Part shown: in pieces, positions 26,684-35,637 of the stretch
How the letters are laid out: the number at the start of each line of letters is the position of its first letter
How positions within the stretch are numbered: position 1 is the first letter of the stretch
DNA from: Coprococcus sp.
GTDB taxonomy: Bacteria > Bacillota_A > Clostridia > Lachnospirales > Lachnospiraceae
DNA length: 42,188 bases
Assembly: GCA_017624085.1 (NCBI GenBank)
Contig: JAGANU010000002.1
Span: 1-42,188 of the forward strand
Reading direction: 5' to 3'
Position numbers and translations under genes: made by a program
Notes under the pieces: model-generated
Told to the model about the DNA's origin: nothing
Databases searched by the model: none
Seen by the model: only the letters and a program-made list of their open reading frames with translations

Positions 26684-27946
26684 ATGAATATTACAAAAAA
26701 AGTAAAGCTGCTGATAATAGTGCTGTGGCTGGCTACCTTTGTGTCGCTGCTTATAGGAACGATTATCATAGGCAGAAATTTTATGATAGAAACCTATGGC
26801 AGTGCCTATTCATTCGAATCGCTGTATTCGTTTGATGATCAGGCCATGAAAAGATTCAGGGGAATTATTTTTGGATATACCATATTGATGGTAATTATTA
26901 TGCTTATGCTCAGTGCTTTGGTTTCCTTTGTAGTGTACCGGCAGTTTGCAAAGCCTCTCGTAAGGCTTAAGAAGGCGGCTGAACAGATCGGTTCAGGAAA
27001 TCTTGAAGAGCCTATAGAGCTGCCCAATAACAGAGATGATGAGGTTGGGGAGCTGTGTGAGTCCTTTGAGAACATGCGCAAAAAGCTCAGCGATTTTACT
27101 AAGACGAAGATGAGGTACGAGGAGGAAAACAGACAGCTTATCAGCAATATATCCCATGATCTCAGGACACCTATAACAACAATCAAGGGCTATGTTGAGG
27201 GAATAATGGACGGCGTTGCGGATACGCCGGAGAAGCAGGAGCGATACCTGAAGATGATATACAACAAGGCAAATGAAATGGACCGCCTTATAAATGAGCT
27301 GTCCCTTTACACAAACATAAACAACAATGCCATTCCGTATGAGTTTCACAGGGTGTCTGTTAAGGACTATTTCAATGACTGTATGGAGGAGGTATACACC
27401 ACCCTTGTATCTAAGAATATAACCTTTACATATAAGGACTACTGTGATGAGGATGTAATGATTATTGTTGACCCGGATCAGTTAAAGCGCGTTATCAACA
27501 ATATAGTGACGAACTCCATCAAATATATGAACAAGGAATTCGGGCAGATCGATATAAACATTTACGACAATGATGCGGAGGTCAAGGTTTCCATAAGTGA
27601 TAATGGAAGAGGAATCGACTCTGAGAGCCTTCCTCACATATTTGACAGAATGTATAGAGCGGACAGTGCCAGACAGTCCAGAGGAGGAAGCGGACTGGGT
27701 CTTGCTATATGCAAGAAGATTGTGGAGGAGCACGGCGGCAACATATATGCCACAAGTCAGGTGGGAAATGGAACAACGATTGTATTTACCCTTAAGAAAT
27801 ATATACCGAAGGAGCAGCCTGAGGACTCCCTGTCAGATACAGATGATATGGACGATGCATCAAAAAAGGATGGACAGAAAAAGAAAAACAAGATAAATCC
27901 ACTTAAGAAAAGGAGAGATATAGATGAACAGGATACTGATAATTGA
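26684..27946 (+). CDS. Sensor histidine kinase
   Basis: A 420-residue membrane kinase of the OmpR-partner type. Two membrane spans (about 9-29 and 60-84) enclose only about 30 external residues, so it may sense within the membrane or through another protein. A HAMP domain (about 85-138) leads to the HisKA domain with phospho-accepting His158 in SNISHDLRTP. The ATPase domain has N box NNIVTNSIKYM, G1 SDNGRGI and G2 GGSGLGLAI. The C-terminal roughly 45 residues are Asp/Lys-rich. The last 23 bases overlap the response regulator gene. The signal is unknown. Confidence 0.95.
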   Translation: MNITKKVKLLIIVLWLATFVSLLIGTIIIGRNFMIETYGSAYSFESLYSFDDQAMKRFRGIIFGYTILMVIIMLMLSALVSFVVYRQFAKPLVRLKKAAEQIGSGNLEEPIELPNNRDDEVGELCESFENMRKKLSDFTKTKMRYEEENRQLISNISHDLRTPITTIKGYVEGIMDGVADTPEKQERYLKMIYNKANEMDRLINELSLYTNINNNAIPYEFHRVSVKDYFNDCMEEVYTTLVSKNITFTYKDYCDEDVMIIVDPDQLKRVINNIVTNSIKYMNKEFGQIDINIYDNDAEVKVSISDNGRGIDSESLPHIFDRMYRADSARQSRGGSGLGLAICKKIVEEHGGNIYATSQVGNGTTIVFTLKKYIPKEQPEDSLSDTDDMDDASKKDGQKKKNKINPLKKRRDIDEQDTDN

Positions 27947-28613
27947 AGATGAGCTTAGTATTGCGGAGCTTGAGAGAGATTATCTGGAGATGGATGGTTT
28001 TGAGGTAGAGATAGAGACAAATGGTCTTGCAGGACTTGACAAGGCATTGGAGAAGGAGTACAAGCTTATTCTTCTTGACCTTATGCTGCCGGATATGGAT
28101 GGCTTCGAAATATGCAGACAGATAAGGGAAAAAAAGGACACTCCGATAATTATGGTTACTGCCAAAAAGGATGATATCGATAAGATAAGAGGTCTCGGAC
28201 TTGGAGTGGATGATTATGTGACAAAGCCATTTAGCCCTAGTGAGCTTGTGGCAAGAGTGAAGGCACATATTGCAAGGTACGACAGGCTTGTAAGCTCATC
28301 CCAGGTGCAGAATGATATCATCGAGATAAGGGGTCTTAAGATAGACAAGACAGACAGGCGTGTGTATGTGGACAACGAGGAGAAGGTGTTCACAAATAAG
28401 GAGTTTGATATTCTGTGCTTCCTTGCAAGTAATCCAAATAAGGTATTTACTAAGGACGAGCTGTTCAGTAAAATATGGAACATGGACAGTATCGGAGATA
28501 TTGCAACGGTTACAGTTCATATAAAGAAGATTCGCGAGAAGATCGAATTTGACACCTCCAACCCTCAGTACATCGAAACGGTCTGGGGAGTAGGTTACAG
28601 ATTCAGAATGTAG
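27924..28613 (+). CDS. OmpR/PhoB-family response regulator
   Basis: A 229-residue DNA-binding regulator. The receiver domain (about 1-120) has acidic pocket residues Glu8-Asp9, phospho-acceptor Asp52 in LLDLMLPDMDG, and the conserved Lys in VTKPFSPSEL. The C-terminal winged helix (about 130-229) ends with the usual VWGVGYRFRM. The start follows AAAGGAGAGATATAG, which lies inside the kinase gene, so the pair is co-translated. It presumably receives phosphate from that kinase. The targets are unknown. Confidence 0.96.
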   Translation: MNRILIIEDELSIAELERDYLEMDGFEVEIETNGLAGLDKALEKEYKLILLDLMLPDMDGFEICRQIREKKDTPIIMVTAKKDDIDKIRGLGLGVDDYVTKPFSPSELVARVKAHIARYDRLVSSSQVQNDIIEIRGLKIDKTDRRVYVDNEEKVFTNKEFDILCFLASNPNKVFTKDELFSKIWNMDSIGDIATVTVHIKKIREKIEFDTSNPQYIETVWGVGYRFRM

Positions 28614-28678
28614 GAGAAAGTCCCGAAGGTGCGTAGTATTTGCGCTTTCTCTGTCAGAGGAAAGGATTGGAAACACTT

Positions 28679-29380
28679 ATGAAATTAAATGTATTGCATG
28701 AGGATAAGGATATAGTAGTAGCCGTGAAGCCATGCGGCGTTCCTTCTCAGCCGGACAAAACGAATTCGGAGAGCATGGTAAGCATGCTCAAGCTTAGAAT
28801 ATACGAAAGGGAAAACAGGGATAGCGAGCCGTATCTTGTTCCTATTCACAGGCTGGACAGGCCGGTGGGGGGAGTTATGGTATTTGCAAAGACTCCTGAG
28901 GCAGCAGCTGCTCTTTCAAGGCAGAGCGAGGATGGAACGATGTTGAAGTATTATCAGGCAATACTTACAGGAGAGCTTCCAAATGATCAGGGAACACTTA
29001 AGGATTACCTTCTTCACGACACGAAGGACAATGTGACAAGAGTGGTGGACAAGGATACCCCGGGGGCAAAATATTCAGAGCTTTCCTATGAGGTTCTTGA
29101 TGTCATGGATACGGATGAGGGCGTTCTTTCCTATATACTTGTGGAGCTTATAACCGGAAGACATCACCAGATAAGAGCCCAGTTTGCAAAGAGGAAATGC
29201 GGTATATGGGGTGATACAAAGTATAATCCAAGGTTCTCAAATACAAAAAAGAAGTATAAGGAAATAGGACTTCACGCATCCAGGCTTGAGCTGGATCATC
29301 CAACTACAGGGGAGCATATGGTATTCAAGCACGAACCGGAGGGCGGAGCCTTTGCCATCTTAGATTTGGATGAATTTTAA
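28679..29380 (+). CDS. RluA-family RNA pseudouridine synthase
   Basis: A 233-residue enzyme that isomerises uridine in rRNA or tRNA. It has the family's opening (VLHEDKDIVVAVKPCGVPSQPD), the catalytic-Asp motif PIHRLDRPVGG, and the closing GRHHQIRAQFA. No S4 domain is present, as in short RluA relatives; the target site cannot be assigned. ATG 28679 gives the family N-terminus. TTG 28667 (four codons upstream) sits at better distance from AGAGG, so the exact start is open. It follows the two-component genes by 65 bases with no clear terminator. Confidence 0.9.
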   Translation: MKLNVLHEDKDIVVAVKPCGVPSQPDKTNSESMVSMLKLRIYERENRDSEPYLVPIHRLDRPVGGVMVFAKTPEAAAALSRQSEDGTMLKYYQAILTGELPNDQGTLKDYLLHDTKDNVTRVVDKDTPGAKYSELSYEVLDVMDTDEGVLSYILVELITGRHHQIRAQFAKRKCGIWGDTKYNPRFSNTKKKYKEIGLHASRLELDHPTTGEHMVFKHEPEGGAFAILDLDEF

Positions 29381-29388
29381 CGGACTAA

Positions 29389-29434
29389 GGGCGGGTGTTG
29401 ACATGTTTCGTGTTGACATCCGCCCTGAAATTTT
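29389..29434 (+). terminator. Hairpin after the pseudouridine synthase gene
   Basis: A 15-bp stem with three wobble pairs (29389-29403 with 29411-29425) and a seven-base loop, followed by GAAATTTT. The arms also contain a 10-bp direct repeat, GTGTTGACAT (29395-29404 and 29410-29419). It is probably a weak terminator, but its right arm overlaps a -35 box. Confidence 0.6.
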
Positions 29435-29441
29435 GTAGATT
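29413..29441 (+). promoter_or_regulatory. Putative promoter of proS, overlapping a hairpin arm
   Basis: TTGACA (29413-29418), 17 bases, then TAGATT (29436-29441). The start codon is 47 bases downstream, after AAGGAGAT. No T-box leader is present. Confidence 0.55.
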
Positions 29442-29488
29442 AAAAAGAGTATCATTTTCATGAAAGTAATAAACAAGGAGATATAGAT

Positions 29489-30922
29489 ATGGCTAACGAT
29501 AAGAAGATGGTTGAGGCTATAACCTCAATGGAAGATGATTTTGCGCAGTGGTATACGGATGTTGTACTTAAGGCCGGACTTATTGCATATACGAATGTAA
29601 AGGGATGTATGGCTATTAAGCCTGCAGGGTATGCAATATGGGAGCTGATACAGAAACAGCTTGATGAGAGATTTAAGGCAGCAGGTGTTGAGAATGTGTA
29701 CATGCCGATGCTTATTCCTGAGAGCCTTCTTGAGAAGGAGAAGGATCATGTTGAGGGCTTTGCACCTGAGGTTGCATGGGTTACACATGGCGGACTTAAC
29801 GAGCTTTCAGAGCGCATGTGTGTAAGACCTACATCGGAGACACTGTTCTGTGATTTTTATAAGAATGATATCCAGTCATATAGAGATCTCCCTAGAGTAT
29901 ACAACCAGTGGTGTTCAGTAATGCGCTGGGAGAAGGAGACAAGACCATTTCTTCGTTCAAGAGAGTTTTTATGGCAGGAGGGACATACTGCTCATGCAAC
30001 AGCCCAGGAAGCAGAGGATAGAACAATTCAGATGCTCAACCTCTACGCTGATTTCTGTGAGGATGTTCTTGCTATGCCTGTGGTACGTGGACAGAAGACG
30101 GAGAAGGAGAAGTTTGCAGGAGCTGAGGCAACATATACAATTGAGGCACTTATGCATGACGGCAAGGCACTTCAGTCCGGAACGAGCCACAACTTTGGGG
30201 ATGGGTTTGCCAAGGCTTTCGGAATACAGTTTACCGATAAGGACAATAAGCTTAAGTATGTTCATCAGACCTCATGGGGTATGACAACAAGACTTATAGG
30301 AGCCATCATCATGGTTCATGGTGATAACTCCGGTCTGGTTCTTCCACCAAAGGTAGCGCCAACTCAGGTTATGATTGTTCCTATTATGCAGAAGAAGGAG
30401 GGCGTCCTTGAGAAGGCAGCAGAGCTTCGCGAGAAGCTTGGTGCATTCAGAGTAAAGGTTGATGACAGTGATAAGAGTCCGGGCTGGAAGTTCTCAGAGC
30501 AGGAGATGAGAGGAATTCCTGTGAGAGTGGAGCTTGGTCCAAAGGATATTGAGGCTAATCAGGCTGTTCTTGTTCGCCGTGATACAAGGGAGAAGCTTAT
30601 TGTTTCTCTTGATGAGATCGATGTAAAGGTGGGAGAGCTTCTTGAGACGATCCAGAAGGATATGTTTGAGAGAGCAAAGGCTCACAGAGATGAGCATACC
30701 CATGCAGCAATTTCATGGGATGAGTTCAAGAACATAATCGACAACGAGCAGGGCTTTATTAAGGCTATGTGGTGTGGAGAGACAGCCTGTGAGGAGGCAA
30801 TAAAGGACGAGACAGGTGCATCTACAAGATGTATGCCATTTGCCCAGGAGACACTGGCAGATGTATGTGTTCACTGCGGCAAGCCTGCTAAGAAGATGGT
30901 GTACTTTGGAAGAGCATACTAG
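29489..30922 (+). CDS. proS: Prolyl-tRNA synthetase, archaeal/eukaryotic type
   Basis: This class II synthetase charges tRNA-Pro. The 477-residue protein is the short form lacking the editing insertion domain of the long bacterial type. Class II motifs are seen: [54 protein letters not shown] (only partly quoted as family motif), and [14 protein letters not shown]. The anticodon-binding domain follows. The C-terminal zinc domain has four cysteines: CGETACEE, then CMPF and CVHCG. It starts with AAGGAGATATAG upstream and ends at a strong terminator. This type is common in Clostridia. Confidence 0.97.
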   Translation: MANDKKMVEAITSMEDDFAQWYTDVVLKAGLIAYTNVKGCMAIKPAGYAIWELIQKQLDERFKAAGVENVYMPMLIPESLLEKEKDHVEGFAPEVAWVTHGGLNELSERMCVRPTSETLFCDFYKNDIQSYRDLPRVYNQWCSVMRWEKETRPFLRSREFLWQEGHTAHATAQEAEDRTIQMLNLYADFCEDVLAMPVVRGQKTEKEKFAGAEATYTIEALMHDGKALQSGTSHNFGDGFAKAFGIQFTDKDNKLKYVHQTSWGMTTRLIGAIIMVHGDNSGLVLPPKVAPTQVMIVPIMQKKEGVLEKAAELREKLGAFRVKVDDSDKSPGWKFSEQEMRGIPVRVELGPKDIEANQAVLVRRDTREKLIVSLDEIDVKVGELLETIQKDMFERAKAHRDEHTHAAISWDEFKNIIDNEQGFIKAMWCGETACEEAIKDETGASTRCMPFAQETLADVCVHCGKPAKKMVYFGRAY

Positions 30923-30942
30923 AATATATTACTTTATATAAT

Positions 30943-30987
30943 AAGTCGTGGCACTGCCGGATGTAAGGTAAGTGCCACGACTTTTTA
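30943..30987 (+). terminator. Intrinsic terminator after proS
   Basis: A perfect 13-bp stem, AAGTCGTGGCACT (30943-30955) with AGTGCCACGACTT (30971-30983), has a 15-base loop and T5. Confidence 0.93.
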
Positions 30988-31091
30988 TGTGCAAAAAAAT
31001 AAAAACTGCCATTTGGTTATAATAGTGTATATGTAAACATGAAAAAATGCTACAATGCACATATAACGAAGGAAATGACAGGAGGTTTGTT

Positions 31092-32426
31092 ATGAGGATA
31101 GATATTCCGGAGGGAACAAATAAGGTTATAGAGACTCTTGAGGCAGCAGGCTATGAGGCCTTTATTGTAGGTGGCTGTGTCAGGGACAGTATTCTCGGAA
31201 GAACACCGGGGGATTGGGACATTACTACATCTGCAAGACCTGAGCAGGTGAAGGAGCTCTTTAAGAGAACGATCGATACCGGAATAGCACACGGTACAGT
31301 TACCGTAATGGTGGGAAAGGTGGGCTATGAGGTAACAACCTATAGAATAGACGGAGAGTACAGTGATCACAGAAGACCTGACCAGGTGGAATTTACTGCA
31401 AGCCTTGAGGAGGATTTGAAGAGAAGAGATTTCACAATAAATGCCATGGCGTACAGTCACAGCAAGGGAATTATAGATATGTTTGGAGGCATGCAGGACC
31501 TAAGCAGCAAGGTTATCAGAGCTGTAGGTGATGCGTGTGACAGATTCGATGAGGATGCTCTTAGAATACTGAGAGCTATAAGATTTGCAGGACAGCTGGG
31601 CTTTGATATTGAGAGGGATACGAGAAAGGCCATGATACTGAAGTCTCGTCACCTTAAGGATATAAGCGCTGAGAGAATACGTGTGGAGCTCACAAAGCTT
31701 CTGATATCCCACCATCCGGAGAAGCTTATTGATGCCTATGTTATGGGTATAACAGCTCATATTCTGCCTGAATTTGACAGAATGATGGAGCAGCCACAGA
31801 ATAATCCTCACCACAAGTACAACGTAGGAGTTCATTCCATTGAGACGGTAAAAGGTGTAGAACCCGATGCCACCTTGAGATGGGCGGCCCTGCTTCATGA
31901 TGTGGGAAAGCCCAAGTGCCATTCCAAGGGTGAGGATAACACAGACCATTTCTACAACCATGAGAAGGTGGGGGCGGATGTTGCCAGAAAGCTGATGAAA
32001 CGACTAAAGTTTGACAACAAAACGATTAACGATGTGTGCACTCTCATCAGATGGCATGATTACGGAATGGGCGGCATTCCTAAAAAGAGCAGTATTAGAA
32101 GACTTCTAGGCCAGGTGGGTAAGGATTTCTTCCCTCTCATAATGGAGATTAAGAAGGCTGATATGGCAGCTCAGAGCGATTATAAGCTTGACGAGAAGCA
32201 GCTTCAGCTGGAGGCTTTGATTTCCCGCTATGAAGAGATAATAGCCTCTGATGATTGTGTAAGCATGAAGGAGCTTAAGGTTAACGGAGGAGACCTCATA
32301 AAGCTGGGTGTTAAGCCGGGACCACAGCTGGGAAGGATACTAAACAAGCTGCTGGATATCGTTATCGAGGATCCGGAAAAGAATGATAGAGAGTATCTTC
32401 TTGATAAGGCAAAGAATATGTGTTAA
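31092..32426 (+). CDS. cca: CCA-adding tRNA nucleotidyltransferase
   Basis: A 444-residue class II enzyme that adds or repairs CCA at tRNA 3' ends. The N-terminal nucleotidyltransferase domain has GGCVRDSILGR and the metal-binding DWDIT. Next come RRDFTINAMAY and the RNA-binding/nucleotide-selecting EDALRILRAIRFAGQLGF. An HD domain has LLHDVGKP. The poly(A) polymerase relative is less likely given length and HD domain. ATG 31092 follows GGAGG; an in-frame start at 31047 has no support. The tRNAs in this window encode no CCA, so this activity is needed for them. Confidence 0.94.
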   Translation: MRIDIPEGTNKVIETLEAAGYEAFIVGGCVRDSILGRTPGDWDITTSARPEQVKELFKRTIDTGIAHGTVTVMVGKVGYEVTTYRIDGEYSDHRRPDQVEFTASLEEDLKRRDFTINAMAYSHSKGIIDMFGGMQDLSSKVIRAVGDACDRFDEDALRILRAIRFAGQLGFDIERDTRKAMILKSRHLKDISAERIRVELTKLLISHHPEKLIDAYVMGITAHILPEFDRMMEQPQNNPHHKYNVGVHSIETVKGVEPDATLRWAALLHDVGKPKCHSKGEDNTDHFYNHEKVGADVARKLMKRLKFDNKTINDVCTLIRWHDYGMGGIPKKSSIRRLLGQVGKDFFPLIMEIKKADMAAQSDYKLDEKQLQLEALISRYEEIIASDDCVSMKELKVNGGDLIKLGVKPGPQLGRILNKLLDIVIEDPEKNDREYLLDKAKNMC

Positions 32427-32499
32427 CAAGCAGTAACGAAGCTGTTCCGTCTATTATTCCCTTTTTTTAGGAAATAAGAACAACTTAAGAATGAAACTT

Positions 32500-32560
32500 A
32501 ACATCCCCTCATACAATTATTAAGCAGGATATAGGATTGCTTATTGTAGGAGGGGATGTT
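32500..32560 (+). promoter_or_regulatory. Long hairpin masking the Shine-Dalgarno of the CotS-like gene
   Basis: AACATCCCCTC (32500-32510) pairs perfectly with GAGGGGATGTT (32550-32560). After an A-G mismatch, TACAAT (32512-32517) pairs with ATTGTA (32543-32548), and after a four-base bulge AAGCA pairs with TGCTT (32522-32526 with 32538-32542). The right arm contains the AGGAGGGG ribosome-binding site. No T-run follows, so it is not a terminator. It would block translation unless melted. The pairing is seen; the regulatory role is inferred. Confidence 0.75.
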
Positions 32561-32563
32561 TAT

Positions 32564-33550
32564 TTGGCTGAGAAAATGGTCGAGGTGTATGAGGCGTATG
32601 ATATGGACATTCAGAGCGTGGGACGTGGCAGGGGTTCTGTGATTGTGACTACGGACAAGGGAATCAGACAGATATCTCCCTTTGCAGGTACAGATGAACG
32701 TCTGGCTGAGGAGAAGCTGTTTAAGGATAAAATGTACGAAAAGGGCTTCTGCTATGTAGACCGGGTTGTACCAAATATTGAAAATGAGCTTATAACCTGT
32801 GACAGATATGGAAATGCTTATGTTATGAGGCAGTTCTTTGAAGGACGGGAATGCTCTCCAAACAACATAAGGGAGCTTGAAAAGTCCGTAATAAATCTGG
32901 CGCAGCTCCATAGAGCCGGGAGAGAGATTTATCTGGAAGAAAACAGGGAATATGCCGGCAAGGCTCCGGGAGGCATAGAAAAGAAGCTGGGGGAGCTGAG
33001 AAGAATAAGAAACTTTGTCAGCAAAAGAAATAAGAAAAACGACTTTGAACTCATGTATATAAAAAACTTTGACTATTTCTACAGTCAGGCTTTGGCCTGC
33101 AAGAGGCTGTATGATGAGCAGTTTGTGCGTAACGACAAATGGATTGGATATTGCCATGGCTCATACAATTACCATAGTGTACTTTTTTGTGACGGCTTTA
33201 TTGCCACAACAAATTTTGATAAATTCCATGTGGGCTATCAGCTGGTGGATGTGTATCAGTTCCTTCGAAAGGCTCTGGAGAAGAATGATTATGATGTAAG
33301 CTATGCAAGAGATATACTTGATTCATATAGTCAGATACAGCAGCTGGGTAAGGAGGATTACAGATTTATCTATATTATGCTTTCATTTCCGGAGAAGTTC
33401 TGGAAGATAAGCAACAGATATATGAATCTTCGGAAAAATTACATTTCGCCTGTTTTAATGGACAAATTGACCCGGGTTATTGAAGATGAACAACAAAAAT
33501 CACATATTTTAAGTGAATTTTCCAATATATATGGACTTCACAATCGGTAA
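32564..33550 (+). CDS. CotS/YutH-like spore-coat-kinase family protein
   Basis: A 328-residue protein with the fold signature of CotS-type aminoglycoside-phosphotransferase relatives: YVMRQFFEGREC (hinge), then CHGSYNYHSVLF and TTNFDKFHVGYQLVDVYQFLRKALEKNDYD. In active relatives the first segment has HGD-x(4)-N. Here the catalytic Asp is Ser200 and the later Asn is Ser205, so the protein may be a pseudokinase. TTG 32564 was chosen because the AGGAGGGG is at the right distance. An in-frame TTG at 32537 would lie inside the leader hairpin. A link to spore coat is by family only. Confidence 0.8.
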   Translation: MAEKMVEVYEAYDMDIQSVGRGRGSVIVTTDKGIRQISPFAGTDERLAEEKLFKDKMYEKGFCYVDRVVPNIENELITCDRYGNAYVMRQFFEGRECSPNNIRELEKSVINLAQLHRAGREIYLEENREYAGKAPGGIEKKLGELRRIRNFVSKRNKKNDFELMYIKNFDYFYSQALACKRLYDEQFVRNDKWIGYCHGSYNYHSVLFCDGFIATTNFDKFHVGYQLVDVYQFLRKALEKNDYDVSYARDILDSYSQIQQLGKEDYRFIYIMLSFPEKFWKISNRYMNLRKNYISPVLMDKLTRVIEDEQQKSHILSEFSNIYGLHNR

Positions 33551-33686
33551 AATAAAGAGTATAATATTGTGGCGTGGATAAAAAGACGTATTTTGCTAAT
33601 TTTGATTTTCTTATAGATGTGTGTTTGTCTGTAAGATTCTCTATATTAGTTTACATATAGCAACGAATTTCACAGGAGGCAAAACG

Positions 33687-35438
33687 ATGAGCGAGTGTAG
33701 TTACAAGGACGTGTATGAGCAGTGGGTAAACAATCCTTTATTTGGTCAGGAGACAAAGGATGAGCTCCTTGCAATCAAGGACGACGAGAAGGAGATTGAA
33801 GAAAGATTCTACTGTGATCTTGTATTTGGTACAGCAGGACTTAGAGGAATCATTGGTGCCGGAACAAACAGAATGAATATTTACGTAGTACGTAAGGCTA
33901 CTCAGGGTCTTGCAAATTATATTATCAAGGCCGGAAAGCAGGATAAGGGCGTAGCAATTGCCTACGATTCAAGAAGAATGTCACCGGAGTTTTCCATGGA
34001 GGCAGCTCTGTGCCTTGCAGCAAATGGAATTAAGGCGTACAGATTTGAGTCACTCAGACCAACTCCTGAGCTGTCATTTGCAGTAAGATATCTTGATTGT
34101 GTTGCAGGTATCAATATTACAGCATCTCACAATCCACCTGAGTACAACGGATACAAGGTGTACTGGGAGGACGGTGCACAGATTACTCCGCCTCATGACC
34201 AGGGTATTATGGCTGAGGTTAAGGCAATTACAGACTTCGCTGATACAAAGACTATGGATATGGTTGAGGCAAAGAAGAAGGGTCTTCTTGTTTCAATTGG
34301 TTCAGAGGTTGACGATGCATATATGGGAGAGCTCAAGAAGCTCATATTAAATCAGGAGGCTGTTGACAAGTACGGAAAGGATCTCAAGATTGTTTATACA
34401 CCTCTTCACGGAACAGGAAATATCCCTGTAAGAAGGATTCTTAAGGAGATGGGCTTTGAGAATGTATATGTAGTTCCGGAGCAGGAGCTTCCTGACGGAG
34501 AGTTCCCGACAGTTGATTATCCAAATCCGGAGGCACGGGAGGCCTTTGAGCTTGCCCTTGCTCTTGCAAAGAAGGTGGATGCAGATCTTGTTCTTGCAAC
34601 GGACCCGGATGCAGACAGACTTGGATGCTATGCAAAGGATTCAAAGACCGGTGAGTACAAGGTGTTTACCGGAAATATGTCCGGAAGCCTGCTTTGCGAG
34701 TATGAGGTTAGTCAGATGAAGGAGAAGAACGGTTCTCTTCCTGATGACGGAGCAATCATTAAGACTATCGTTACAACGAATATGGTAGATGCCATTGCAA
34801 AGTATTATGGTACAGAGCTTATCGAGTGCTTCACAGGCTTTAAGAATATTGGCCGTGAGATATTAAGATTTGAGCAGACCGGAAAGGGAACATATCTCTT
34901 CGGTTTTGAGGAGAGCTACGGTTGTCTTATCGGAACTCATGCAAGAGACAAGGACGCCGTTGTTGCTACTATGGCACTTTGCGAGGCTGCAGCATACTAC
35001 AAGGGTCAGGGAAAGACTCTTTGGGATGCCATGATGGATATGTACGAGAAGTATGGCTACTATGTAGATGATATTAAGACCGTTACACTTAAGGGCGTAG
35101 AAGGCTCAAAGAAGATTGGCCATATCATGAACATTCTTCGTGCAAATGTACCTGAGCAGGTTGCAGGCTATAAGACAAAGGTTGTTCGCGACTACCGTCT
35201 TATGTATATAAGAGATATTGAGACAGGGGAGGTTAAGCCGACCGGTTTCCCAAATGCAAATGTTCTCTACTATGAGCTTGAGAATGACGCATGGCTTGCA
35301 GTAAGACCTTCAGGAACAGAGCCAAAGATTAAGTTCTACTATGGAATCAAGGGCTCATCATATGATGAGGCACAGAAGGAGTCGGCTGCATTTGGTGAAA
35401 AGGTGATGGAGCTTATATACGATATACTTGAAAAGTAG
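33687..35438 (+). CDS. Phosphoglucomutase/phosphomannomutase (alpha-D-phosphohexomutase)
   Basis: This enzyme moves phosphate between C6 and C1 of hexoses, feeding nucleotide-sugar and glycogen pathways. The 583-residue protein is the long PgcA-like form with four domains: the phosphoserine loop TASHNPPEYNGYK with Ser147, the metal loop DPDADR, the sugar-specificity region GFEESYG, and the phosphate-binding RPSGTEPKIKFYYG. ATG 33687 follows CACAGGAGGC; the longer in-frame start at 33621 lacks a ribosome site. Monocistronic, with a terminator. It could supply sugar-1-phosphates for the glycosyltransferases downstream, but the context link is only proximity. Confidence 0.95.
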   Translation: MSECSYKDVYEQWVNNPLFGQETKDELLAIKDDEKEIEERFYCDLVFGTAGLRGIIGAGTNRMNIYVVRKATQGLANYIIKAGKQDKGVAIAYDSRRMSPEFSMEAALCLAANGIKAYRFESLRPTPELSFAVRYLDCVAGINITASHNPPEYNGYKVYWEDGAQITPPHDQGIMAEVKAITDFADTKTMDMVEAKKKGLLVSIGSEVDDAYMGELKKLILNQEAVDKYGKDLKIVYTPLHGTGNIPVRRILKEMGFENVYVVPEQELPDGEFPTVDYPNPEAREAFELALALAKKVDADLVLATDPDADRLGCYAKDSKTGEYKVFTGNMSGSLLCEYEVSQMKEKNGSLPDDGAIIKTIVTTNMVDAIAKYYGTELIECFTGFKNIGREILRFEQTGKGTYLFGFEESYGCLIGTHARDKDAVVATMALCEAAAYYKGQGKTLWDAMMDMYEKYGYYVDDIKTVTLKGVEGSKKIGHIMNILRANVPEQVAGYKTKVVRDYRLMYIRDIETGEVKPTGFPNANVLYYELENDAWLAVRPSGTEPKIKFYYGIKGSSYDEAQKESAAFGEKVMELIYDILEK

Positions 35439-35471
35439 TATGATTGTGCTTTTGCAGTAATATAGAATTTG

Positions 35472-35516
35472 AGACAGACAGATGAGATATATGTCACATC
35501 TGTCTGTCTTTTTTTT
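35472..35516 (+). terminator. Intrinsic terminator after the phosphosugar mutase
   Basis: A perfect 13-bp stem (35472-35484 with 35497-35509) containing AGACAGACAG repeats, a 12-base loop and a run of about eight T. Confidence 0.93.
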
Positions 35517-35637
35517 GCAATATAACAGGCTGTTAATATGATTTACATTTAATTAATACTAAATAATGTTAAGTATACAAAGAAACAAAACGGGACTATT
35601 ATGAAGGCAAAATTATGGGATTGAGGTGATAAGGAGT

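Noticed and set aside
29381..29488. T-box riboswitch before proS
   Set aside because: The leader is short and lacks the conserved antiterminator motif and specifier loop.
32498..33157. 219-residue minus-strand ORF opposite the CotS-like gene
   Set aside because: Complement of a real coding region. It shows no recognisable domain and has no Shine-Dalgarno.
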